A stretch of DNA of 64,000 nt from Dillenia suffruticosa (taxonomy: Eukaryota > Streptophyta > Magnoliopsida > Dilleniales > Dilleniaceae), in assembly GCA_033439265.1 (NCBI GenBank), contig JAVTVX010000005.1, positions 4,226,001-4,290,000 on the forward strand, in the 5' to 3' direction. The notes under the pieces were generated by a model, which was not told the origin of the DNA, ran no database searches, and was given only the letters and a program-made list of their open reading frames with translations. The position numbers and the translations under genes were made by a program. Position 1 is the stretch's first letter. Each line of letters opens with the position of its first letter. This document shows, in pieces, positions 23,741 to 35,012 of this stretch.

Positions 23741-26318
23741 TTTTGGTAACAAGGAATTCGACTTGTTTCTGTTTCTGGAGGTAAGGATGGAGCCTTGCTT
23801 ATGAAGACAGAAGTTCTTTGGAATTTAAAAAGGTTGATTCAATTAATTATTGATTCCTTACGCTGTGTTTAACTGACATGATTGACCGCTATGCAACTTT
23901 TCCATGTTTTTTGTATATCAAAACATTTTTGCAGGAGCTTAGAGGATCCGATTAGATAATCTTGTTGAACATCTTAATATCTTACATACTAGACTTCTTC
24001 CTTCGTTAAATGCTAAACAGCTACAATATCTTTAACTACATTGCACCAATGAACAATTTACTGTGCACAGAACATACACGGAGGAAGCTACAGAGTCCTG
24101 CATAGGAACAAGTGTATTTCATAAGTATGCTGCATTCTTGTGCATTAGTTGTGTACAAGCTAGTAGGAACACTGCCTAGTTCAGGATTTAATTTTTCGAC
24201 AATACTTTTGATATGCCATCCAAATTCAGTGCTGCGTCTGCCTCGTAGATTTTGAGTTTTCTGATTATTTGTTTAGCTTAATCATCTGCTGTTTCTCTGT
24301 ATTAGTATTCTAGATTGCCTGAAGCTGGAGAATTCCTGTATGGAGCCATCTAGGGTAAAATGGAGAAATGATAGAACAGCAGAGTTGCTTCAAAATTGGT
24401 ATTCTGAATAGACTGAGATTATTTTATGGGAGTTCTTGGACAAAGAGAACCCCAGACACCATGGTGTTAAAAATGACAGACAGTTTGACTTTAAGATCAT
24501 TGTTACTTGAGAAGTTACCAATCCTTGACTTGTATATGGAGTTGTGTAATGTAACTTGGTCACTTAAGGTTATTAGTTTAATCATCTGGCCTTCCATTTT
24601 ATACATCATACTTGCTGCTTTCGTTTCTTACGTATAAAATTGAAGCACAGTAACTTTATATTGTTCTATACAGTTTCTTGGGCTAAAATGCCCGCTTATG
24701 TCTTAAAAACACAACTAAAATCCTGTAAAACATTATGTGTTCTTTAAAAATTATAATTTCAACCCGTTTTCATTTCCTACCTCTTGTATATCATACTTCA
24801 CCCCTGATCAAACGCATGGGCATTTCACTCTGCTGGTCTGGGTCCTGAAAATTTTCAGTTCGGCCAAGTATTTTGTAGCATGCTATGTTCTGAACCTAAG
24901 ACCTAAGAAGTAACAGTCATTTATGCGTATGCAGTCATTTTATGTTTTAGCTTTGAAACTGTGGTGAGAAGCCAGTTCTAAGTCTAAAATGGTACCAAGT
25001 ATATTCCTTTTTTCTACCATGAAGATGCCCATGATAGTTTAAGGAAGATGAGATCCAAGACTTCATAGTTTTGTTGTGGGGATGCGGTCATTGCACTATT
25101 AATATAATGTTAAATGATTGTAGTACCAAAATCTAATGATTTTACCTAAAGCATCACAACTGCTACATTTACTAATGTTTTCTTTTTGTTAATATGTAAT
25201 TGTGAATGGTGTAAGGTGTATGATGCAAGGGGCTTTCTTTTGCTTTTGTTTTTGTTTTTGTTACTACCAGCTTTGGAATATTGTAATAAGCATGATTCAT
25301 CTCCCTGTTTTTTGCTTAAAATTTATAGTGGATGAGTTGAACTGTCATTGTCTGCTTGGAGCAACTGAGATAATCATTTTTTTTGTCTTTTTTTTTCTTA
25401 TTGTGGCAGTGGCAGCAGCAGCTAGGTTCACTGCTTCTTGGGAGTTATGGACCCCATTTCATTTCTTTGGCAAATATTTTGAAGGAGAGAGTGATACATG
25501 CATCGGAAGGAGTCGGTGATATCAACTACAATTAAATTTGTCTAAGCCGCCCCCCTCCCACCGCCTACTGTGGAAATCTAGAGAGAGAGAGAGAGAGAGA
25601 GTGAAAGAGGTAAGATTTGGTAGCCTATTTGTATATCTAGGATTATATTTTTAAAAATCATATACAAAATTTTTTTTTGAAGAACTTAAGGACAACTACC
25701 CATGCCCCTTTGGCCCCTGGACCAAGTGGAGATATATCATTTGCAAAGATAATAGGAATTCCACTTTCTTGGACAGCACTTTGGCCTAAAGTCCATCGAG
25801 CATCTAATAATTATGTTGTAATAATCCATTTTTTCTAAGTTATCATATCAACTAAGAAGAGCAGCAGCAAATAAGTGCATGGATATATGATCTTTCTGCA
25901 AAATTAAGTGGGAAAAAAAGGATTTCTGTTGCATGACTGACTTTATATTTTAAAAGATTGTTGGCGTCAATGAATTATAGTTCAATGAACATCGTCCCCC
26001 TCCTCTTTGTAATGATCTTAAGTTTGAATTTTTCTGTATAACCAAAAAAATAAAAAAGATTGTCGGCAGATTATGCCTTTGTAAACCAACTGCAGTGTTA
26101 TAAATGTTGTAGAGAGGCCGATGAGTTTTAATTCGACCAGCACAATTCTCCTCTTCTTTTGAAGAGATTTCGAGTTTGAAAATAAATAAATAAATATTGT
26201 ACAGAGATAAGGAAGAGAAAGATCGGAGTGATTCTAAGATTTGCATTTGGTTAGGATTTAGACTTTAACTGCTTTCTAGTTTCCCAAAACTCATTCCCTT
26301 CTTGTTCTCGATTATTAC

Positions 26319-26359
<41 letters not shown>

Positions 26360-26462
26360 GCTGCATTATTACTAAAAACTTCTTGGTTTGCCTTATTTGC
26401 ATGTTATGAACGGTGGTTTAGAAGTGGACAACTAATTACTGTGTAAATTGGATAGTTAGCAC

Positions 26463-26496
<34 letters not shown>

Positions 26497-26990
26497 ATCG
26501 CCTGTTCAACAACCTTAATCAATCTGTAGCCCATTTTGCATTCTCTAAAATCGTCAAATTGAATTTTAACCCCTTTTTTCTGCTATTTTTTATTGATCGA
26601 AGACAACATTCTTGTTTAATTCTTTTTAGTGGATTCTACTGGGATTTTTACTTGAGGGGGTTTTGTGCTTACTTTTCAAACCCTAGGTAGTTCATTGTCA
26701 ACTTTTATATTACAGGATAGTAATGTGCAAATGGATCAAACCAATAGCTTTTCTACAAATTATCACAATATTTGTATAATTATAAAACTCTTTTTGATTG
26801 AGTGATCGGATATTTTACCCCACTAATCAAAAGTCTCGAATCTTGAAAATAGAGAAAAAGAATTTAGAAGAGTCAACCCTACAACGGGTCCCACAATGAT
26901 CGGGTCAGATTAGTCGACGTAACCCAAATACCAACAAGTGAAAAACCAAAATAATAATAATAATAATAATAATAGTAATAATATATGATT
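23741..26990. other. Intergenic region upstream of PPO
   Basis: Presumed PPO promoter at its left end, then AT-rich DNA with simple repeats: (GA)n at 25579-25601, (ATT)n at 26320-26359, (TA)n at 26463-26498, (AAT)n at 26948-26983. A possible SINE remnant lies at 26110-26200 (GATTTCGAGTTTG box followed by an AAAT-rich tail). No gene is supported. Confidence 0.45.
26790..26945 (+). repeat. SINE-like dispersed repeat, copy 1
   Basis: Contains GAGTGATCGGATATTTTACC, AAGTCTCGAATCTTG, then GAAGAGTCAACC, GGGTCCCACAATGATCGG and CAGATTAGTCGAC in the same order and spacing as copies at 41528-41690 and, reversed, 36330-36515. The first two motifs resemble tRNA-type A and B boxes, which is why a SINE origin is suggested. 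Confidence 0.6.
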
Positions 26991-27793
26991 TTGTGCGATA
27001 CAAAACTCGACTAGTTACATAAGCTTTTTCACAAAAACCTGGGATTGATTATAAAGAGACATATTCCCCTGTAATGGACGTTATTACTTTTCGTTATTTT
27101 ATTGGTTTAGTAGTACAGAAAAGACTTCATATGCAGATGATGGATGTCATTACAGCATACTTATATAGTGCACTAGATAATGACATATACATGGAAGTCC
27201 CAGAAAGACTAAAGATACCAGAAGTATGCAATTCTCAAGAATTATTTTCTATTAAATTATAAAGATTTTTGTATGGTTTAAAACAATCTCGGCGGATGTG
27301 ATACAATCGTCTTAGTAAATATTTGCTAAAAGAGAGTTACACAAATAATCATATTTGCCCATGTGTTTTTATAAAGAAGTCCGGACATGGTTTTACTATT
27401 TATGTTGATGACTTAAATATTATTGGCACTCCTAAAGAGATCTCAAATATAATAAATTATTTAAAGAAAAAATTCGAAATAAAAGATCTTCGTAAAACTA
27501 AATTTTATCTCGACATGCAATTCGAGTACTTAAATAACGGGATTTTTGTCCATCAATTAACTTATACCGAGAAAATTTTAAAACAATTTAATATGGACAA
27601 CTCATATCCATTAACCAGCCCAATGGTTGTTCGGTCACTTGATATACAAAATGATCATTTCCATCCTCAAGATGACAATGGGAAGATTCTTGGTCCTGAA
27701 ATGCCATACTTAAATGTAATTGGTGCTTTAATGTATCTTGCTAATAATACCCGACCTGATATTGCTTTTGCTGATAAAGGTATCTATTTATAG
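26991..27793 (+). pseudogene. Ty1/copia reverse-transcriptase fragment
   Basis: One reading frame across the fragment gives RYKTRLV, KPGIDYKETYSPVMDVITFR, the RFLYGLKQS and WYNRL motifs, the FTIYVDDLNIIGT active-site box, and PYLNVIGALMYLANNTRPDI. These are in canonical copia order from the end of integrase through reverse transcriptase into the start of RNase H. Two TAA codons interrupt it (near 27019 and at 27260-27262), and it breaks off after RPDIAFA. No LTRs are visible, so it is a fragment. It is preceded by an (AAT)n run. Confidence 0.88.
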
Positions 27794-28136
27794 TCGCTTT
27801 TAGAAATAATGAAAAGGCACCACAAGTTAATATAGTAACCCAAAATTTAATGATTACAAAGGTATTCAAAAGTTAAAAGTTGTCAAATCATTAAAGAGAA
27901 ATCCAAAAGTTAATAGTCTCCATTTAAAATATCACTCATATAAATAGATATTTGCGATAAATACGTATCATTTATAATATTTGGTATAGTTACCTATTTT
28001 AGGTTGGGTGTAGATGCAAAGCCCAATCCGGCCCATGGGCTTCATCGTGTCTAAGCTGTAAAGTTTTAGAGCCGGGCTCCCTGGCTTGGGCGGGTAGTTG
28101 GGGCCAAGGCCCAACCTGTTTCCACCTGGAAACCAT

Positions 28137-28195
28137 ATCGGCGCTGTCCCTTACAAATTTCCGGGGTATAAATCGGCGCTGTCCCTTACAAATTT
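28137..28195. repeat. Short tandem duplication, period 35 bp
   Basis: ATCGGCGCTGTCCCTTACA begins at 28137 and again at 28172, and the identity continues into AAATTT before the copies diverge. The following 250 bases are GC-balanced compared with their surroundings and contain a short open frame (28258-28455) that I do not recognise. Confidence 0.8.
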
Positions 28196-28579
28196 TCTGC
28201 CATATCGTTCTTCAAATAGAAGTCGAAGTTGATATAGTTCTGGCAATTCTCCACATTTTGAGGCAGCAAATATTAGATTTGGATTGCTTGGTTAAACAAA
28301 TTCTGAACTATGTACGGCATTTACCTGGTTGTGCTGATTTCGGAATATATGGGTTCCGATGCATCGGAAAATTTGCTCAACTTGCTCACCGGCAGATAAT
28401 CTACATTGTTCCATATAGAGCTCCTCAGCCACAAAGTTATAGAGAGTCGAAATAAAAAACTAAAGAGATTATAATTTTCAAGGGTGAATAATATTTAAAG
28501 CATATATATATTTAAATCTATAAATTCATATATCAGTTTTTTTTTAATTAAAAATAATTTTATATAATTTTAAACATAG

Positions 28580-28580
<1 letters not shown>

Positions 28581-28619
<39 letters not shown>
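28581..28619. repeat. (TG)n microsatellite
   Basis: About 19 TG repeats in AT-rich intergenic DNA. Confidence 0.9.
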
Positions 28620-28624
<5 letters not shown>

Positions 28625-28749
28625 ATTCCATATAATCACAAACTTAAACATAGCAAATTCCATAAAATGGTCAGACTCTTTAGGATATGCAATTTCTTGT
28701 AGATGAAAATGGAAAGCATTATGCTAATATTTATTGGCATAAATGGGAT

Positions 28750-28895
28750 AGACATATTCGTCCATTAATCAGATCGGGAGTTTGACTCTCTCTGGATATG
28801 AAAAAAATAATATTAAGAGATCTGTCCTCATAAATTAGACCCTACAATAATCGATCCGGATAAAATTTGATCTGTCAAATTATGGTATTAAAAAA
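28750..28895 (+). repeat. SINE-like dispersed repeat, diverged possible copy
   Basis: GGGAGTTTGACTCTCT, TAGACCCTACAATAATCGAT, CCGGAT and GATCTGTC follow in the order seen in the clearer copies at 26.8, 36.4 and 41.6 kb, but with more substitutions. Membership is tentative. Confidence 0.35.
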
Positions 28896-30054
28896 AATGG
28901 AAAGCATTACTTATCGGAGTGTGGCTGGCATGACACGTTTCATCTAATTGTCATAGCAGTGAGCCTTGAAATTAGGCGGGCCCAAACAGCTCTGAACAAG
29001 ATTCAAGTGCTGGGCTCATGAACCAGCACCGTACAACTTAAAACCGAACCATATAGGCCACAGGGGACCCTTTTCCTCTTGGGCTAACATTTTTTTTTTA
29101 AATATATTATTGTTATCCAGATTTTATTTAATTAAACTAATTTAAATATTATTAACTTTCTTAAATCCTATTATCCTATTCCTATAACTCCATCATGAGA
29201 TCTATGGTTAAACGAATTCAATATCTTAGTATTATACTCGTGAGAATTTGATCTTTTAAACTAACATTTTGTGGGGGAGAATTAAAAAGAAAAACACCAC
29301 AACTTTTTTCTTGTTTTTTTTTTTTAAATTACAAAAGGGTCAAGCTACCAAAACATGGACCACATAAATGCTGCGATGACATATACCTCAAAACAACCCC
29401 AACCAGAGGCCAGAGGGTCCCTAACAAGACGACACAATCAACATATCATCTCCACCTAAGATTTTGCAACTCCGACCTATTTTTTAATAAAAATCAGATG
29501 ATACTTCAAAAACGACGACTGTTGGATGAAAGGGATATGAACCATTGGATCAAAACGGGCGACCAAAATAAGGGAGGCTCTCTCTCTTTTATCACCTCTC
29601 TCTGTTATTCTAAATTTTACTCGAATATTATTGACCTCTCTGATTCACTAACTAAATTTTCTTAAAAAAATTTTTTTGGTATATATAAAAAGATTTAAAT
29701 TCAAAAATTTTATAAAAGAAGAATATGGTGTCAGTTAAACTATACTTACATCAATAAGATTTTAAGTTGATTCGTAAGTTTTTCACATTAAACTCATATA
29801 ATGAATCTTGAATTGATATACCTCTCCTATTTCCCTTTGTCATATTTCTTTTAATTTAATATTTATTTTAATTAATTTATAATATATTTCAAATTTTCTT
29901 CAAAATAAACTAATATAACGCTAAATGTTAGCCTTAAATGCAAACTCTGTTCATGTGAATGCAAAGTTACTCGGAAATCACGAGGATCGAAAGCTTGAGT
30001 AATGTTTGAAAATATAACTTTAAAAAAAAATTAAAAACCCTAATAACAAAAATA
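28896..30054. other. Intergenic region without a supported gene
   Basis: AT-rich, with short open frames only and a T-rich run at 29310-29325. Nothing recognisable. Confidence 0.4.
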
Positions 30055-30059
30055 TTCCG

Positions 30060-30847
30060 TAATTATACCATATTTATCGCGTGTTAGTTCCGTGGTAGCT
30101 AGCCGCTGCAGTGGGGGAGGGAGGGAAAGGGAGACTCCCGCGGCATGGGGGAGGGCTTCCGTGGTGATGGGGGAGGGAGGGAGAGGGAGGAGTGCCGCGG
30201 GGGGAGGGGGAGGGGGAGAGAAAGAAAGAGAGCAGTGGGGGGAGGGAGAGGGAGAGGGAGAGAGAGCAGCGGGGGGAGGGAGAGGGAGAAAGAGCCGCGG
30301 GCGGCGGAAGGAGAGAGAGAGAGTGCCGCCGGGGGAGAGAGAGAGAGCGCAACGTCGTGGGGGAGGACCGCAACGCCTCGGGGGAGGTGCTCAGAGCCGC
30401 GGGTGGTGGAGGCCCGCGGCTCTCTCTCTCTCTCCCTCCCCCCGCGGCTCTCTCTCCCCCCGTGGTTGTCTCTCTCTCCCTCCCTCCCTCACCCGTCGGC
30501 AGCTGTCTCTCTCTCTGCCCCCTCCGCCCGCGGCCCCTCCCTCCGTCGTCTGCGGCTCTCTCTCTCCCTCCCTCCCCCGCGGCTCTCTCTCTTTCTCTCC
30601 CCCACCGCGTCACTCCTCTCTCTCTCCCCCTTCCCCCGCGGCACTCCTCCCTCTCTCTCCCTCCCTTCCCTACCGCCTCGGAAGCCCTCCCCTCCCTCCT
30701 CCACCTCCGCGAGCCTCCCTTTCCCTCCCTCCCCCACTGCTGCCTACCGCCGTCCACTACTGCATGCGGGAGCCTCTGGGCTATGTTACGTTTTAAAGAT
30801 GTGGAATAATCCGTCGTGGATTCAATCCGCGACAAATATGATATAAA
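30060..30847. mobile_element. GC-rich fold-back (long inverted repeat) element
   Basis: In otherwise AT-rich DNA, 30103-30420 is almost purely G/A-rich on the plus strand and 30420-30745 is C/T-rich: the two halves are inverted copies. A 19-bp block GGGGGAGGGAGGGAAAGGG at 30113-30131 reappears as its perfect reverse complement at 30717-30735, giving a symmetry centre near 30424. Further matching blocks include GGAGGGCTTCCG and GGAGGAGTGCCGCGGGG. Weaker similarity continues outwards: CCATATTTATCGCG at the left edge against the reverse complement of CGCGACAAATATG at 30830-30842. Long terminal inverted repeats with almost no spacer fit a fold-back or MITE-like DNA transposon; superfamily and target-site duplication could not be fixed. 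Open frames of 200-250 codons on both strands are products of the low-complexity sequence. Confidence 0.65.
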
Positions 30848-31725
30848 TATGAAATTTGTTTGCTAATTGAGTTTTTTTTTAATTTTTTTTTTTTTAGGTA
30901 TATTTTGAAACTTAACTCAGAAAGCTTGTTGTGCAAACAATGCCAACATGGTTCTGGTTTGAGATTCATCCTGGAACTTCTCAAAGAAAGCTGTCAGTTC
31001 AAAAATTGACAAAAAAGCGAAGATGAGATGACCTTGACAGGCTAACCCACAAAAAAATAAGTATATAATTCCAGGAAAAAGACAAAAATCAAAATAATAT
31101 TATACAAAATGGAAATGGATGAAGAATAATTAAATGCATTAAAATCTTAGTTATAATCTCCTTTAGTTAAAAAAAAAATGAATAATTTTTAATTATTTTA
31201 AATATCTTTCAAATAAAAAAATAAAATATTTAAAAATTGAAGTAAACGATTATCTGTCCCCTTTCTCTCTCTCTACACTCTCTCTCACTCCACCGAATCA
31301 TCATGATGAGATTGGGATCCAATTCGAAAGCGTATATTCGACTCGCCGTTGTTTTCACGCAAACCCAAAAGACAAAACGTCGCTTTCGGCTTCCGGCGTT
31401 TCGTCTCCGATCCAACCATTAATTATTTAAAATAATTTTAAATAAGTAAAATTTATTTTGATTGTTATTCAACAATTATCAATTTTTTTTTAAATAATGG
31501 GAATGGTGGATAGGTGGGAAGTTGATATGATACCATCCGCCGAATTAATTATTAAAAATAAAAATAAAAAAAACATCACCGACACTGAATTTGGACAAAA
31601 TTCGGATTTCTGGCGAACCGAATTATTATTTTTGTTAGATCACTCTGCAGTAATCCATGGTTAAATTGAGTGGGACCCATTTTGCAGGTGCATTACTTTA
31701 CTCATTTTTGGTCAATTGGTGTCAC
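30848..31725. other. Intergenic region upstream of the DUF1218 gene
   Basis: AT-rich with T and A runs; a 60-codon minus-strand frame at 31230-31415 is not convincing. Nothing else recognisable before the promoter of the DUF1218 gene. Confidence 0.4.
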
Positions 31726-31726
31726 G

Positions 31727-31731
<5 letters not shown>

Positions 31732-31772
<41 letters not shown>

Positions 31773-31850
31773 TTTTCTGCTGCATCCTATTACTTATGCC
31801 TCATTGTTTTCTTTTTTGCTTATATAATGTATAGAGAGAGAGAGAGAGAG
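31732..31850 (+). promoter_or_regulatory. Putative core promoter and leader of the DUF1218 gene
   Basis: A (CT)n tract at 31732-31769 is followed by a TATATAAT box at 31821-31828 and a (GA)n tract at 31833-31850. The ATG lies at 31926. The order CT tract, TATA-like box, GA tract, start codon is visible directly; use as promoter is inference. Confidence 0.45.
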
Positions 31851-31925
31851 TGTGTGAAGACGCGAGAGAAAGAGAGAGAACAGGCATAACACATTGATTC
31901 AGATCTGGTGCGAGGAACTGCAACA

Positions 31926-33623
31926 ATGGCGTCGAAGCTCCTACTGATAACCGTCTTCGTTTTGGATCTCATTGCTTTCGCTCTTGCTGTCGCTGCCGAG
32001 CAACGCAGAAGTACTGTATGTTTACTCTCTCTGTTGACACAAAAATTTGAGACTTGAATTTTAAGCTTAACAGCTTGACTTCTCTCCGTAATTCGACTTT
32101 TAGATCTGTCACCTGATGTTCAAAGTCTATCCTCTGTTGTTGTTCGGCTATGACAATTTCAGAATATAGACGTTTTTTTTTTTTTTACAGAAATTTCTCG
32201 AAACAATTCAAACGACACGGAAAATTAAGTAAATGAATGAGATCTATATGTGTAACTTATGAAGGAAATTTGGAAGCATTATGAAGATGGAAGCGGGACC
32301 TTTGAACTCAATTTGGACTATGACTTGGTGAATATTGAATGCGGTTTATATTAGTATAGAGATATTTCTTGAGTATTTTTCGAATAGGATTTCATTTATT
32401 ACATGTAAAGAAGAGTGTTAGACATTGAACATGCTTTCGTGAATTTTGAGGAATTGATGTCTATTAGGGTATGCTATCCTTTGCTAACAGGTTTTTGATG
32501 CTTCGAATCTTGATTGTCCATGTTGCTTGAATCATATTCATAACGTTGACATTTGATCTCTCCTGATTTATGTTTGGATTTTTTCAAGTCCCAAATCTCA
32601 TTCATTTTAAGAAATGGAAAAGAGTTTCGTATCTCGAGGGCAGATGCTACCTCTGGAGTAAGATGATGTGAATGACCTAAGATGTGTTTTTTGACAGGCC
32701 ACAGTTAACACGGATAATGAGAAGAACTACAACTACTGTGTCTATGACAAGGACATTGCAACAGGCATGGGTGTTGGGGCCTTCTTGTTCCTAATGTTAA
32801 GTCAAGTCCTCATTATGATTGCAAGCCGATGCTTCTGCTGTGGAAAGGCTTTGAGTCCTGGTGGCTCAAGAGCTTGGGCTGTCATTCTTTTCATTTTGTG
32901 CTGGTAAGTAGTCGGGAAATATTACCATAGACTTAAAAATATATGCTCTCAGATATGATTGCATCTGCCATTTGGTTATTAGGGAACCTAAAATAAAAAC
33001 CATTTCCCCACCAACATTTAATTGGCTTCATATGCTCTTTAAGGTTCGTTACTCCTTTGTAACATACAAACCTTCATCACATATGTTGATTCGGGATCAA
33101 CATTGTTGAAATCATGGTACTACTTGTCATGTTTCAGGGCCAAAATAGTATAATTATGTTGACATTTTACAGAGTTGTTTAAAGAATCATGAGATCCTAT
33201 AGGTGGAATCTTGATTTATATGATCTTGTTTGGGATCATTGCAGGTGCTTTTGTCTTAAAGAAAAATGTGCTAATTTTTGCACTACTATTTCCAAGATGT
33301 ATGTATAACATATGGAATAATAAGATATTTTCTATGCTGCAATTTTGTCTTGTAGGGTGACCTTCTTCATTGCTGAAATATGCTTGTTGGCTGGATCAGT
33401 GAGGAATGCATACCACACCAGATACAAGACCATCTTCGGTGTTGATAACCCTCCTTCTTGCCAAACCCTTAGGAAGGGAGTATTTGGGGCAGGGGCTGCA
33501 TTCGTGTTATTCACTGGCATTCTCTCCGAATTCTACTACATCAACTATGCAAAGGCCAAGGACAAGGGCAACTTCCAACCCAGTGTGGGCATGGCTCCAA
33601 TGGGAACCTACACCTCCGCTTAA
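31926..33623 (+). CDS. DUF1218 four-helix membrane protein (fiber protein Fb34-like)
   Basis: Exons 31926-32015, 32698-32903 and 33356-33623, GT-AG and in phase, give 187 aa, the usual size of the family. The N-terminus MASKLLLITVFVLDLIAFAL is a signal-anchor or first helix; three more hydrophobic segments follow (around residues 52-72, 90-112 and 138-160). Conserved Cys residues (YCVYD, ASRCFCCGKAL, EICLLAGSVRNAYHT, NPPSCQTL) and the NYNYCVYDKDIATG block identify DUF1218. Some members (MODIFYING WALL LIGNIN proteins) affect lignin in the secretory pathway; the closest relatives of this one are the Fb34-like proteins, whose biochemical role is not established. Start chosen at the first ATG, which gives the family-typical MASK N-terminus. 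Confidence 0.9.
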
Positions 33624-34420
33624 TTGAAACTCGTCCATGACCATCCAGTTGCTATAAATGCTATCTGCATTGAGAATTACGATCTATAGCCATTGTTTGT
33701 GTTATATTTTATGCTTTATGAGGATTTCTAGTCCAGTGGGGATAGCTTGCATTCTTTCATACTATATTGTAAATTTTAAGGTGGGTGTCATATATACTAG
33801 GATACTGTTGTTTCTCTTGATACTTATCAACGTTCTCAACTGATTCATAAATGAACTACCAGTTCTTTTATGCTATGTTTGCGCTCTGAATTTAGTCTTG
33901 GAGCCCTCCTTTGGGATATGCCAAGGTTTTGTCTTAAAAAAATATTGCAGGTCATGGGCTATTTTGATGAAGAATTCTGGGAGCTGAGGGCAGAAGATAA
34001 GCTGTGGTACGCCAGAGCACTTCTTGAGTGGTATTAAACCATTTGGGGAGAGAAGACAACGGATGTGAAATTATACAGAGGTCCTGTCATCTTTCGTTTT
34101 ATGAAATTAGATAACCTCATTCATTTGTGTACCATTTGTGCAGATTTCATGCCCTCTCTCACTCCTGTCATAGGTTTAAAAATGTCACACACATGTTGAG
34201 CTGTTATTATATTCTCATTAGAAATGATCCATCTTATCTCTCTCTCTTCGGCCCCTTTCTCTCTCACAATGAAGTGAGAGAAATGATGTTTGTAGTGCTT
34301 CCGTTCAAATCTATTTTGAGCCGGTGCATAGTCTCGTCAAGATGGAGAAAGCCTCCGAGTGGTAAGCAAATACTTGTATCAACTAGGTCAGTAACTCAAC
34401 TTTGCTAGTTGTTGCTTAGG
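33624..34420. other. 3' region of the DUF1218 gene and intergenic DNA
   Basis: No supported gene. Short open frames at 33658-33843 and 34127-34408 have no recognisable motifs. Confidence 0.4.
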
Positions 34421-34422
34421 AT

Positions 34423-35012
34423 TAGGCCCGGCAATCCAGCTTTTTGAGTCGGACTTCAATAAAATTCGCGGCCCGTTTAAAATTTTATAGGCCCAAGTTC
34501 AAGTCCAATTTGAGAAAATTCGAAAAATCGAAACCTGAACTCGACCTGAAAAATTTTAAAGGTGGTGGGCCCCTTTCAGGTCAACCATCTTGCCCAAATC
34601 ATAAATTTCATTTTCATATTTTTTAATATATTTTATAGTATAATAAATACAAAATAAAAACACATTAATTATTTAAAATAAAATTTAAAACAAATATCAT
34701 TATACCAAATTAAGAATTACACATTATTATAAAAATTAATAATAATAATATCATAAAAGATTAAAAAATTATATCAACCGTAAAAGATTAAACTTATCAA
34801 AGTCACCATCAAAGTCATAATATTTTTAAAAGTACCAAAAAAAATATTTGATTTTAAACTAGTCGAGCCAACCTGCGTCCAAGGTTGGCTTATAATTAAA
34901 ACGGGTCTAAATAATGAACCCAAGCTCGGTGCAATCCTATCACGGTCTGAGCTCGGACTTCCAAAACGGGTTGAGCTCGGGCCGACCCAACCCGATTGCC
35001 GGTCGTACCTGG
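34423..35012. mobile_element. Possible non-autonomous hAT-like element
   Basis: GC-rich ends flank a very AT-rich middle. The left end reads TTAGGCCCGGCAATC, and the reverse complement of the right end reads ACGACCGGCAATCGGG, sharing CCGGCAATC. The subterminal regions hold many CGGGC/GAGCTCG words, a look common to hAT-derived non-autonomous elements in plants. No clear 8-bp target-site duplication was found, so boundaries and class are uncertain. Confidence 0.3.

Noticed and set aside
23741..23752. PPO start four codons upstream
   Set aside because: The upstream codon is TTG. The ATG at 23740 gives a normal transit peptide.
30074..30846. Four long open frames (205-253 codons) on both strands in the GC-rich region
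   Set aside because: They are Gly/Arg/Glu or Ser/Pro/Leu low-complexity translations of GGGAGA/CTCTCC repeats, overlap in several frames and mirror each other through the inverted repeat. No domain or conserved start is seen.
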